Source of the DNA: Clostridium sp. UBA4548
GTDB taxonomy: Bacteria > Bacillota > Clostridia > Clostridiales > Clostridiaceae
Length of the DNA: 64,000 nucleotides
Assembly (NCBI RefSeq): GCF_002387895.1
Contig: NZ_DGLI01000048.1
Coordinates: forward strand, 86,116 to 150,115
Reading direction: 5' to 3'
Shown here one piece after another: positions 25,725 through 33,437 of the stretch. Positions within the stretch are counted from its first letter, which is position 1. The number at the start of each line of letters is the position of its first letter. The position numbers and the translations under genes were made by a program. The notes beneath the pieces were generated by a model, which was not told the origin of the DNA, did not search any database, and worked only from the letters and a program-made list of their open reading frames with translations.

Positions 25725-25928
25725 TATAAAAAATTAGAAGACTATGCTGTTAGAGTAATTACAGACATCATTTCCTCTAAAACTAAAGGTAATGATTATA
25801 AATCAACACCTTTAACAGGAACAAAAAAAGAAGAGCTCAGAACTAAAATTAATAAACTTTTCTTTACCTTAGACTTTAAAGTTGCTGATGAATTTACAAA
25901 GTTAAATAAGAAAGAGGATAATAAATAG
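25725..25928 (+). pseudogene. C-terminal remnant of an unidentified gene
   Basis: Directly after the third M42 gene, in a different frame, 67 codons read like real protein (YKKLEDYAVRVITD early, VADEFTKLNKKEDNK at the end) and close with TAG at 25926-25928. No ATG, GTG or TTG start and no ribosome site precede it; the frame is stopped at 25707. A terminator follows 10 bases later. It is most simply a 5'-deleted gene whose terminator survives. The parent family is not recognised. Confidence 0.45.
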
Positions 25929-25936
25929 TTAAATAC

Positions 25937-25979
25937 TAAAACCCGCAGGAATTATGAGAAATAATTTCTGTGGGTTTGT
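25937..25979 (+). terminator. Terminator after M42 paralogue 3 and gene remnant
   Basis: AAACCCGCAGGAATTAT pairs with ATAATTTCTGTGGGTTT with few mismatches. The rest of 25980-26243 holds no gene; a TATAAT-like hexamer near 26210 may belong to the sirtuin promoter. Confidence 0.8.
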
Positions 25980-26243
25980 CAATTGGGTTAGTTATTTTAT
26001 TTAGATATCCTTTTTATAAAAATGAACATGATAAATGCTTTGAATACTGTACTACATTTATATGAAGAATAAGTAGTATAAATCTTTTATTAAAAGAAAC
26101 TAAATTAAAGGATACTATAGGCAATAAATCTAACTTAGTTCCTTGAAAAGTTATTAGTTCACATAGGGCTTTTTCACTTTCAACCTATACTACTTCAAAG
26201 AAAAAGTGGTATAATTTTTATCAGATAAAAATGAGGTGAGTAG

Positions 26244-26966
26244 ATGAGTATTGCTAAGCTAAAGGAAATTATTGAAAGATCCAGTAATATTGTTTTTTTC
26301 GGAGGAGCAGGAGTGTCTACAGAAAGCAATATTCCTGATTTTAGAAGTGCCAATGGACTATATAGTGAAAGAATCAAAGATTATATTTCCCCAGAGGATA
26401 TACTTTCCCATAGTTTTTTCGTAAATCGTACCAAAGAGTTTTACGAATTTTATAAAGAAAAAATGGTTTATAGGGATGCAAAGCCTAATGATGCACATTT
26501 AGCTTTAGCAGAACTTGAAAGAATAGGAAAATTAAAAGCTATAATAACTCAAAATATAGATGGTTTACACCAAAAGGCAGGAAATGATAAGGTTCTAGAA
26601 CTTCATGGCTCCATTCATAGAAATCACTGCATGAAATGTAATAAAGCTTTTTCCTTAGATTTAATTATTGAGTCTAAAGATGTACCTAAATGTGATATTT
26701 GTGGTGGTATTATAAAACCAGATGTAGTTTTATATGAAGAAAGCTTAGATTTAAATGTTTTAAATGAAGCAATTTCATTTATTCAGCATGCAGAGGTGTT
26801 AATTGTTGGAGGAACTTCACTTACAGTTTATCCAGCAGCAGGGCTAATAAGGTATTATAAAGGAAATAATTTAATTCTTATCAATAAATCAGTAACTCAA
26901 TATGATAATAGGGCAAACTTAATTATTTATGATAAAATCGGTGAAACTTTAAAGAAGGTTTTATAA
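26244..26966 (+). CDS. Sir2-type NAD-dependent protein deacylase
   Basis: 240 residues, the length of bacterial sirtuins. The NAD-binding GAGVSTESNIPDFRS (21-35), TQNIDGLH (102-109), catalytic His in ELHGS (H121), four zinc Cys (C129, C132, C150, C153) and GTSLTVYPAA are all present. It removes acetyl or other acyl groups from lysines using NAD in the cytoplasm, for example reactivating acyl-CoA synthetases. The gene stands alone on the plus strand, with GAGGTGAGTAG before ATG. Confidence 0.95.
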   Translation: MSIAKLKEIIERSSNIVFFGGAGVSTESNIPDFRSANGLYSERIKDYISPEDILSHSFFVNRTKEFYEFYKEKMVYRDAKPNDAHLALAELERIGKLKAIITQNIDGLHQKAGNDKVLELHGSIHRNHCMKCNKAFSLDLIIESKDVPKCDICGGIIKPDVVLYEESLDLNVLNEAISFIQHAEVLIVGGTSLTVYPAAGLIRYYKGNNLILINKSVTQYDNRANLIIYDKIGETLKKVL

Positions 26967-26968
26967 GT

Positions 26969-26996
26969 AAAAAAGTAGTTTAAATAAACTTTTTTG
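26969..26996 (+). terminator. Weak terminator after the sirtuin gene
   Basis: AAAAGTAGTTTA and TAAACTTTTTT form an AT-rich stem with a T run three bases after the stop codon. Confidence 0.5.
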
Positions 26997-27206
26997 TTAT
27001 AATAGTGACTGTATAGAACTCAACTAATTTTTGCAGGATAATTCTCAATCATCTTTAGATTAAGGTTTTAGCAAAAAATAAACTTTGGCTGAATTAAATC
27101 TTCTTTCAAAGTAGCTAAATAAAATAGGATTAACACGCAATAAAATAGAGGGTAAGGAATATAATTATTTATAGTAAGCATAGGCTGAAAACTTGGGGGA
27201 ATTTAT

Positions 27207-27431
27207 ATGAAAGATTATAAAATAGCTATAGCTATAGCAAACATTCCAATATTTATTGTTCTTGCTTTGTATGTTATTAGCAAAGACTTTCGAGATTTAG
27301 TTAACCATGGTATAAATGATAGAAGTAATAAGAGATATGTATCACTTAATAAAGTGTCTACGCCAGGTGTTGATATTAATATAAATGTAAATGGTATAGG
27401 TTATACTATTGGCGAAAAGAAATATAAATAG
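27207..27431 (+). CDS. Small single-pass membrane protein, hypothetical
   Basis: 74 residues. One hydrophobic helix (IAIAIANIPIFIVLALYVI, about 6-24) is followed by a hydrophilic tail with a repetitive ending (VDININVNGIGYTIGEKK). Not recognised. It is preceded by GGGGGAATTTAT, a good ribosome site. A 13-bp inverted repeat lies about 90 bases downstream. Confidence 0.55.
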   Translation: MKDYKIAIAIANIPIFIVLALYVISKDFRDLVNHGINDRSNKRYVSLNKVSTPGVDININVNGIGYTIGEKKYK

Positions 27432-27518
27432 AAAAAAATAGGCTAATTATTAATCCTATTACGGAAGAGTAATTACCCATATTAAATAAGTGTGAGTTAA
27501 AGCTTCCAATAAAGGATA

Positions 27519-27551
27519 CTTTATGAACTAGATTTTTACTAGTTCATAAAG
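27519..27551. repeat. Perfect 13-bp inverted repeat
   Basis: CTTTATGAACTAG at 27519-27531 pairs with CTAGTTCATAAAG at 27539-27551 around a 7-base loop. Neither side carries a proper T run, so a terminator role is only possible. Confidence 0.6.
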
Positions 27552-27572
27552 ATTTGAATGAAGTATTATAAG

Positions 27573-27624
27573 TTATTAAGGGAATAAAGATGAGTTTAGG
27601 ATGTAAACTTCTTTTTATTCCCTA
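27573..27624 (-). repeat. Hairpin repeat family R, short form
   Basis: On the minus strand it reads ATAGGGAATAAAAAG to CTTTATTCCCTTAATAA, with the same outer arms, the same length and a similar inner GAAGTTTA segment as the element at 2240-2292. The middle arm bases differ but still pair (TAAA/TTTA here, CATAG/CTATG there). Confidence 0.6.
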
Positions 27625-27640
27625 TAATTTTTTCAACAAA

Positions 27641-27725
27641 AAGGCTTCTAAGGTGGAGTTTATTCTATTCGCTTTGAAAAAGCCTTAAAGGAACCAAGGG
27701 AGGCTCTTGTAGAAGTTGAGTTTTT
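27641..27725 (-). repeat. Hairpin repeat family R, long form
   Basis: On the minus strand AACTCAACTTCTACAAG leads to CCTTGGTTCCTTTAAGG and then a hairpin AAGGCTTTTTCAA with TTAGAAGCCTT (27641-27686). It matches 11684-11776 and, more distantly, 4054-4092. It lies between the 74-codon gene and the nitrilase gene, which ends at 27833; 27726-27832 shows nothing else. Confidence 0.55.
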
Positions 27726-27832
27726 ATGATAGTTCACTAAACTTATTTAAAGGCTATGATTTACTGATTATTTTAATTTTAATCTCCTGTATTAATCATT
27801 TTTCATATTTATATTGAGTGCCGCAAAAAATA

Positions 27833-28690
27833 CTAGTGAATACTTTCATTGATAGCTTCAATATTATCAATAAGAAGTTCTTTGTATAAGGATTCTCTCC
27901 TATCATTTTTAAGCGGGAAATCCCGTCTTAAGGAATGGACTAAATCTACATCTAATTCTGCCATAATTAATCCTTCTATATTTTCTAAAGAACTAGAAAT
28001 AATATTTCCTAGAGGATCAATAATTAAAGAGTTTCCATTGTACTCTAAGCCATCACCAATACCAACTCTATTAATTCCAGCAATATAGCATTGATTTTCA
28101 ATAGCTCTAGCCTTTAGAAGGTCAATCCAATGATTAATTCTTGCTTTAGGCCAACTTGCAGCAACTGTAATAAGCTCAGCTTCTTTTGAAGCAATTTGAA
28201 AAATTTCAGGAAACCTCAGATCATAGCAAATAAAAGTAGAAACATTAAAGTTATTTACTCTACAATGAGCTATTTTCTCTCCACCTAAATAATAGTGACT
28301 TTCTGTGCCAAAGGAAAAAGGGTGAATTTTACTATAGTTGCTCAGAATTTCTCCATCTTTACTCATAATAGCATAGTTGTTTCTTCCTTTTGTTTGATCT
28401 AGGACTTTTTCAATATAACCGAAACCAATGTTTATACCATGATTAATAGCAAGTGTTCTTACCAAGGTAATAGTGGTTTCAGATCTTGTTTTTAATGGAG
28501 TTTCGTTATTCTTATCATAGACTTCTCCACAATATTCCACATTCATAGTAAAGCCTGTAAAGCTCATTTCAGGAAATAGAATTAAATCAATGTTTTCTTC
28601 TGAGGCTTTGGCAATAAATTTTTCTGCTATATGTAAATTAGCCTTCTTGTCTTCCCAGATTATATCTGTTTGAGCTAATGCAATTTTCAT
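27833..28690 (-). CDS. Carbon-nitrogen hydrolase (nitrilase superfamily)
   Basis: 285 residues. The Glu-Lys-Cys triad is visible: E41 in LILFPEMSFTGF, K121 in YSKIHPF and C155 in FICYDLRFPE. The start KIALAQTDIIWEDK is typical of omega-amidase/YafV-like members, which hydrolyse the amide of alpha-keto glutaramate or succinamate; the exact substrate cannot be read from sequence. Cytoplasmic. The ATG is preceded by GAGAGGAAGAGA on the minus strand. It stands alone. Confidence 0.9.
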   Translation of the reverse strand: MKIALAQTDIIWEDKKANLHIAEKFIAKASEENIDLILFPEMSFTGFTMNVEYCGEVYDKNNETPLKTRSETTITLVRTLAINHGINIGFGYIEKVLDQTKGRNNYAIMSKDGEILSNYSKIHPFSFGTESHYYLGGEKIAHCRVNNFNVSTFICYDLRFPEIFQIASKEAELITVAASWPKARINHWIDLLKARAIENQCYIAGINRVGIGDGLEYNGNSLIIDPLGNIISSSLENIEGLIMAELDVDLVHSLRRDFPLKNDRRESLYKELLIDNIEAINESIH

Positions 28691-29093
28691 AAAAATCTCT
28701 TCCTCTCTATATTTTGAAATAATAATATGTTAAAATATTACAATGTTGGATTTCAAGTGGTATAATTCAATAATATATATTATTTTAGATTGCTTAAAAG
28801 GAGACTGATTTGAGTTTTAAAGCAAAATAATCTAATGATAAATAGTATCTTAAGATATAGTTATAAGTACATACTAATTCCTATAAAAATATAGAATTTT
28901 GTTGCATCAAATTTATTTAAATATAGTTTTAAAGATGAGTTTTTATCTAATATAAACACTAATTATATTTTGAGCAAAAACACCTTTTTTCATGTTGGAA
29001 TAAATTTGTTCTAAGTAAATACAATATATTATAATGAACTATTTAAATTATAGTACAATTTTGCTCATATTAATATTGACGGGAGAAAGAAAA
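28691..29093. other. Intergenic region, nothing recognised
   Basis: About 400 AT-rich bases between divergent genes. It must hold both promoters; TATAAT-like hexamers exist (for example near 28761) but no pair with a good -35 was fixed. No gene or strong hairpin was seen. Confidence 0.5.
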
Positions 29094-29936
29094 ATGAGAT
29101 TAACTCAATATATAATTAAAATCATATTACGGTATAAGCATCATAATATATCAGCGCTTGCCTCTCAAATGGCTTTTGATATGATGTTTGCTTTTTTTCC
29201 TTTTTTAATATTTCTTCTAACTATGGTAGGGTTTACTAATGTAAATCCAAATGAAATATTAGTAATTCTGGCAACATTGATGCCATCGGAGTTACATGCT
29301 TCGGTATCCACTTTAGCTCTACAGTTATTGCAAACAAGAAATACTAACTTATTATCTATCTCATTATTATTTACCTTGTATACCGCGTCGAGAGGGTTTA
29401 GAGCTATTATTTATGGATTAAATGAAGCCTATGAAGAAAAAGAAACTAGAGGGTATATAAAGGTTATCTTTATTTCGGTATTTTTTATGATAGGAGTATC
29501 TTTAGTAATAATTTTCCTACTTTTATTTTTAGTTTTTGGAGAAATGTTAAGCAAATATCTGGTAGGATGGATTGGGCTAGATGGAAATGTTGTTAGATAT
29601 ATTGGACTAATAAGATATCCTGTAGGATTCTTAGGCATGATAGTGGTTTTTTCAGCTCTATACTACTTTATTCCTTGTAAAAAGGTAAGCTGGCTTGAGG
29701 TAATGCCAGGAGCAATTTTCACTAGTTTTTTGTGGATTATACTTTCAATGCTATTTGCTTACTATGTGAATAATTATGGAAACTACTCTGCTATATATGG
29801 GAGCATAGGAGCAATTATAATTTTGATGCTGTGGCTTCAAATAACGTCTACCACCATTTTATTAGGTGGGGAGTTAAATGCTCTTTTAGCACATGATAGA
29901 GAGCTAAAATATAGGTTAAGTGAAAACAAGAGATAA
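29094..29936 (+). CDS. YihY/BrkB family membrane protein
   Basis: About 280 residues from the ATG at 29094, which has GGGAGAAAG before it; the frame is open 20 codons further up but without a ribosome site. Six or so membrane helices. Family features: NISALASQMAFDMMFAFFPF at the start, LYTASRGFRAIIYGLNEAY, YYFIPCKKVSWLEVMPGA, NNYGNYSAIYGSIGAIIILMLWLQ and LLGGELNA. Once annotated as ribonuclease BN in error; the true function is unknown, with a transport or export role suspected. Terminator at 30083. Confidence 0.9.
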   Translation: MRLTQYIIKIILRYKHHNISALASQMAFDMMFAFFPFLIFLLTMVGFTNVNPNEILVILATLMPSELHASVSTLALQLLQTRNTNLLSISLLFTLYTASRGFRAIIYGLNEAYEEKETRGYIKVIFISVFFMIGVSLVIIFLLLFLVFGEMLSKYLVGWIGLDGNVVRYIGLIRYPVGFLGMIVVFSALYYFIPCKKVSWLEVMPGAIFTSFLWIILSMLFAYYVNNYGNYSAIYGSIGAIIILMLWLQITSTTILLGGELNALLAHDRELKYRLSENKR

Positions 29937-30082
29937 ATTATCCTAAGATTCTAGAGAAATGCAAAAAAGTATAAAAGCCTATATGTTAGTTTATTGCTTT
30001 ATAAGTAACTCTATAGATTAAAATCAAAACATTAGGTAACAGAAATAGGACCTAATCAATACTATATATTAATAGCTAAATA

Positions 30083-30112
30083 AACTATGAAGAACTCCTT
30101 CATAGTTTTTAC
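30083..30112 (+). terminator. Terminator of the BrkB-type gene
   Basis: AACTATGAAG pairs perfectly with CTTCATAGTT around a 5-base loop, followed by T residues. Confidence 0.8.
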
Positions 30113-30208
30113 TTTAAATTAAGTATTATAGATTTAATTATTAAGTGGGGTTTTATTAGAAATCCTTTAATTTAAAGCTTTAGCTCAGTAATACAAATAG
30201 GTGATAAG

Positions 30209-31141
30209 GTGTATCCATTGAAATTTAAGCCCATATATTTTGAAAAGATTTGGGGAGGTAGAGGATTAGAAGCTATAAAGGATAACTTACCACAGGGAGA
30301 TATAGGCGAGAGTTGGGAAATTAGCTGTCATAAAAATGGATCCAGTATAATTTCAAATGGAAAGTATGAAGGAATTACCTTAAAAGAATTAATAACCTTA
30401 TATAAAGATAAAGTTTTAGGTGAGAGGTTTCAGGAGGAAGAGTTTCCTTTACTATTAAAATTCATTAGTGCTAGTGATAATTTATCAGTTCAAGTACATC
30501 CCAATGACTATTATGCAAAGCTATTAGAAGAGGACAGGGGAAAAACAGAGGCTTGGTATGTATTAGAAGCTGAAGAAGGTGCTAATCTTATAATTGGAAC
30601 AAAAGGATGCAATAAGAATGACTTTATGGAGGGAATTGAAAGAGGAACCTTAGAAAAATGTTTAAATATAATTCCAGTAAAAAAGGGTGATGTATTCTTT
30701 ATTGAGAGTGGACTAATCCATGCTATTGGTAAAGGGGTAGTGCTTCTAGAGATTCAGCAAAGTAGTGATATTACTTACAGGGTATATGATTATAATAGGG
30801 GAAGAGAAATTCATGTAGATAAAGCTATGAAGGTAATAGACTTTAATTTAAGCAGTGAAAAACTTGAGGGGGAGCTTCAAGTTACAGAAGATTATCATAG
30901 AAGAAAATATATTTCTTGTAAGTACTTTGAATTTGAAGAGTATATCATTAGAAATAATTTTAAAGATGATACTAGGGGCGAAAAGTTTTTTCTGTATAGC
31001 TGCATAGAAGGTGAAGGGAAAATAGTATATTCTGAAGGAGAAGAGTCAATAATTAAAGGTGAAAGTATATTAATACCATGCTCCCTTGGGAAAGTTAAAA
31101 TTTTGGGACAACTGAAACTAATTAAAGTTCATGTGCCATAA
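30209..31141 (+). CDS. manA: Mannose-6-phosphate isomerase, class I
   Basis: 310 residues. The cupin metal site is visible: QVHPND (Gln and His ligands), the Glu in GKTEAWYVL, and the later His in SGLIHAIGKG; the start PLKFKPIYFEKIWGGRGL is typical of Firmicute ManA. It interconverts mannose 6-phosphate and fructose 6-phosphate, feeding mannose use or glycan precursors. The start is GTG at 30209 with AGGTGATAAG before it. galU follows after about 480 bases with a terminator between, so the two are separate transcripts though related in sugar-nucleotide supply. Confidence 0.93.
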   Translation: MYPLKFKPIYFEKIWGGRGLEAIKDNLPQGDIGESWEISCHKNGSSIISNGKYEGITLKELITLYKDKVLGERFQEEEFPLLLKFISASDNLSVQVHPNDYYAKLLEEDRGKTEAWYVLEAEEGANLIIGTKGCNKNDFMEGIERGTLEKCLNIIPVKKGDVFFIESGLIHAIGKGVVLLEIQQSSDITYRVYDYNRGREIHVDKAMKVIDFNLSSEKLEGELQVTEDYHRRKYISCKYFEFEEYIIRNNFKDDTRGEKFFLYSCIEGEGKIVYSEGEESIIKGESILIPCSLGKVKILGQLKLIKVHVP

Positions 31142-31347
31142 GGTATCTGAAAATAAATAACAAGTCAAAGATGTGAAGAATATTTTGAGTTCACAAGCAA
31201 GCTTGTGCATACAAGTAAATAGGTTTCTTAGATAGTAGAGCAGAGCTATCTAAGGGTTCTGTTGATGTAGCATAACTCAATATAGACGAGGATACTGACT
31301 TATTTATTTTATGAAGATGCCTAACTCATGATCCTAACTATCCTCCT
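31142..31347 (+). ncRNA. Multi-branched structure between manA and galU
   Basis: TTGAGTT 31185-31191 pairs with AACTCAA 31274-31280. Inside lie ACAAGC/GCTTGT (31193-31206) and the perfect 9-bp CTTAGATAG/CTATCTAAG (31227-31254), giving a three-way junction. Next is GAGGATA 31288-31294 with TATCCTC 31339-31345. A terminator follows. No gene is present. It may be a structured 3' UTR or a separate RNA. Confidence 0.35.
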
Positions 31348-31380
31348 AAAGATAGCGAGTTTGTCGCTATCTTTTACTTT
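31348..31380 (+). terminator. Terminator downstream of manA region
   Basis: AAAGATAGCGA pairs perfectly with TCGCTATCTTT around a 5-base loop, followed by TTACTTTTT. The remaining 31381-31623 up to galU shows only AT-rich sequence. Confidence 0.85.
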
Positions 31381-31623
31381 TTATAGTGTTATATGTTAAA
31401 ATAATCCTGTAAATGTTTAATAACATTGCAATTAATAAAAGGTTTTGATACGTTATGGAGATAATATAAAGTTGGAAATCCTAAATCTAGTTATACACAC
31501 CTTCTATAGATCCTTAATAACAAAATTAGTAAGTTAATGTAAAAGGCATAAAGAAGCTACATTAGAATTAAGGATATTAAGACTTTAATTCCATATATAT
31601 TAATTTTTATGAGGTGATATTAT

Positions 31624-32487
31624 ATGAAAGTTAAAAAAGCCATAATACCAGCAGCAGGACTTGGTACTAGATTTTTACCTGCTACAAAAGCAGTGCCTAA
31701 GGAAATGCTACCAATAGTAGATAAACCAACAATTCAGTACATAATCGAGGAGGCGGTAGCCTCTGGAATAGAAGAAATTCTTATCATAACTGGAAGAAAT
31801 AAAAAGCCTATAGAAGATCACTTTGATAAAGCTATTGAATTAGAGTTAAACCTTGAAAAAGGTGGGAAACAAGATTTATTGGAGTTAGTACATGAAAGCA
31901 CTAACTTAGCAAATATACATTATATAAGACAAAAGGAACCTAAGGGTCTTGGGCATGCCATAAGTTGTGCAAAAGCCTTTGTGGGAAATGAGCCCTTTGC
32001 AGTTATGTTAGGTGATGATATTGTTGATAGTGAGGTTCCTTGCTTAAAGCAGTTAATCGAAGCCTATGAAGAAAAAAATGCTACAATTTTGGGTGTTCAA
32101 GAAGTAAAGAGAGAAAATGTTAACAAGTATGGTATTGTTAAAGGAACAGAAATTTCTAATAGAGTTTACACTGTTGAAGACTTAGTAGAGAAACCAAAGG
32201 TTGAAGAAGCACCTTCTAATGTTGCCATATTAGGAAGATACATAATAACTCCTGAGATTTTTAATATCTTAGAACAGACTAAGCCAGGTAAAGGAGGAGA
32301 AATTCAACTAACTGATGCTCTTAAAACTTTGATTTCTAAGGAAGAAATGTATGCTTATGTCTTCGAAGGAAGAAGACATGATGTAGGAGATAAACTAGGA
32401 TTCCTTCAAGCTACAGTTGAATATGCTTTTAAAAGAGAAGACTTAAAAGAAGACTTTAAGGAGTATTTAAAAGATATATTAAAATAA
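31624..32487 (+). CDS. galU: UTP-glucose-1-phosphate uridylyltransferase
   Basis: 287 residues. The nucleotidyltransferase signature GLGTRFLPATKAVPKEMLP is near the N-terminus (about 12-30), with QYIIEEAV, RQKEPKGLGHAI, the Asp pair in LGDDIVD, VEKPKVEEAPSNVAI-type segment and GRRHDVGDKLGFLQA. It makes UDP-glucose from UTP and glucose 1-phosphate for glycolipids and wall or capsule glycans. The ribosome site is GAGGTGATATT. Single gene. Confidence 0.96.
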   Translation: MKVKKAIIPAAGLGTRFLPATKAVPKEMLPIVDKPTIQYIIEEAVASGIEEILIITGRNKKPIEDHFDKAIELELNLEKGGKQDLLELVHESTNLANIHYIRQKEPKGLGHAISCAKAFVGNEPFAVMLGDDIVDSEVPCLKQLIEAYEEKNATILGVQEVKRENVNKYGIVKGTEISNRVYTVEDLVEKPKVEEAPSNVAILGRYIITPEIFNILEQTKPGKGGEIQLTDALKTLISKEEMYAYVFEGRRHDVGDKLGFLQATVEYAFKREDLKEDFKEYLKDILK

Positions 32488-32664
32488 TAGTCATAAAATC
32501 CCTGCACTTATAATAATATTTAATGAAATGAAGTTAAATAAAAGAAAGTTAGGTAATGAGTTTATTCTTATTGTCTATATTCTTTTATAGGATTTAAATT
32601 TGAAGCTTATAAAATCTTTAAATTTAAGCATCATACTAATTAAATGTAAAGTGGGGGATTTTTT

Positions 32665-32844
32665 ATGTCAAAGCAAAACAGAGGGAAAGCACTATGGAAC
32701 TTACCGGCAAGAGGAAGAGGGACTTGTCCAGTTTGTAAGGTTGAGAGAATTAAGGTTCTGTATGATAAGACCCTAGGAGATGGTAATAAATTAAAGGTAT
32801 GTAAAAGGTGTAGGAATAAAAAGATTCAAAGCTTAGAAAAGTAA
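32665..32844 (+). CDS. Zinc-ribbon miniprotein, 59 residues
   Basis: Small basic protein MSKQNRGKALWNLPARGRG followed by two knuckles, CPVCK and CKRCR (C21, C24, C46, C49), separated by about 21 residues. This is a zinc-ribbon layout as in small ribosomal or RNA-binding proteins; the basic, Arg/Lys-rich ends support nucleic-acid binding. Not assigned to a named family. The ribosome site GTGGGGGATTTTTT precedes ATG, and a perfect terminator follows at 32981, so it appears to be a free-standing gene. Confidence 0.75.
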   Translation: MSKQNRGKALWNLPARGRGTCPVCKVERIKVLYDKTLGDGNKLKVCKRCRNKKIQSLEK

Positions 32845-32980
32845 TATAGGTTATACATTGTTTTTTACAATAAAGTTTTTGTAAACAATCTCTACTAAAG
32901 AAAATGTAAATAGTGAGAGTTTGATTATGAATTTTTTTAATTCAATGTATATAAATAAAGGTATGTTGAAAATGTAAAGG

Positions 32981-33026
32981 GAACAAAAATGGAGAAAGCG
33001 ATTGTCATCCATTTTTGTTCTTTTTT
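32981..33026 (+). terminator. Terminator after the zinc-ribbon gene
   Basis: A perfect 13-bp stem (GAACAAAAATGGA/TCCATTTTTGTTC) is followed by TTTTTT. The stretch 33027-33437 is AT-rich and without a gene; the kinase promoter should lie there. Confidence 0.9.
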
Positions 33027-33437
33027 ATTTTATATAAAGAAACTATAAATTTTACTCTAATTTCGACATAGAGATTATTATGGAGTAATTTATAGAGAGT
33101 ATAGAGTAAAGAATAATTAAATAATTAGTATACTAATTATTAGAGTGGCTAAATATAGTCATAATGCAAAATGTGGTAGTATATTTTTATATATAACTTT
33201 AATATGAAGGAATATATAAACAGTTTTCAAGATAAGGAAATAAGAAAAAATAGAACGATTTTAATTAGGATTATAATTATATTAAAAAATGTTTAAGGAA
33301 TAAACGATATATGTAGAATTTGAAAGAAATTTAACGGAAAAAATTTGTAAAATACCTTTATATTATAGTGTAAAATATAAACTGCATGATTTATTTATAA
33401 TGTAAATAAGTAGTAGATATTGTATAGGAGGATATCA

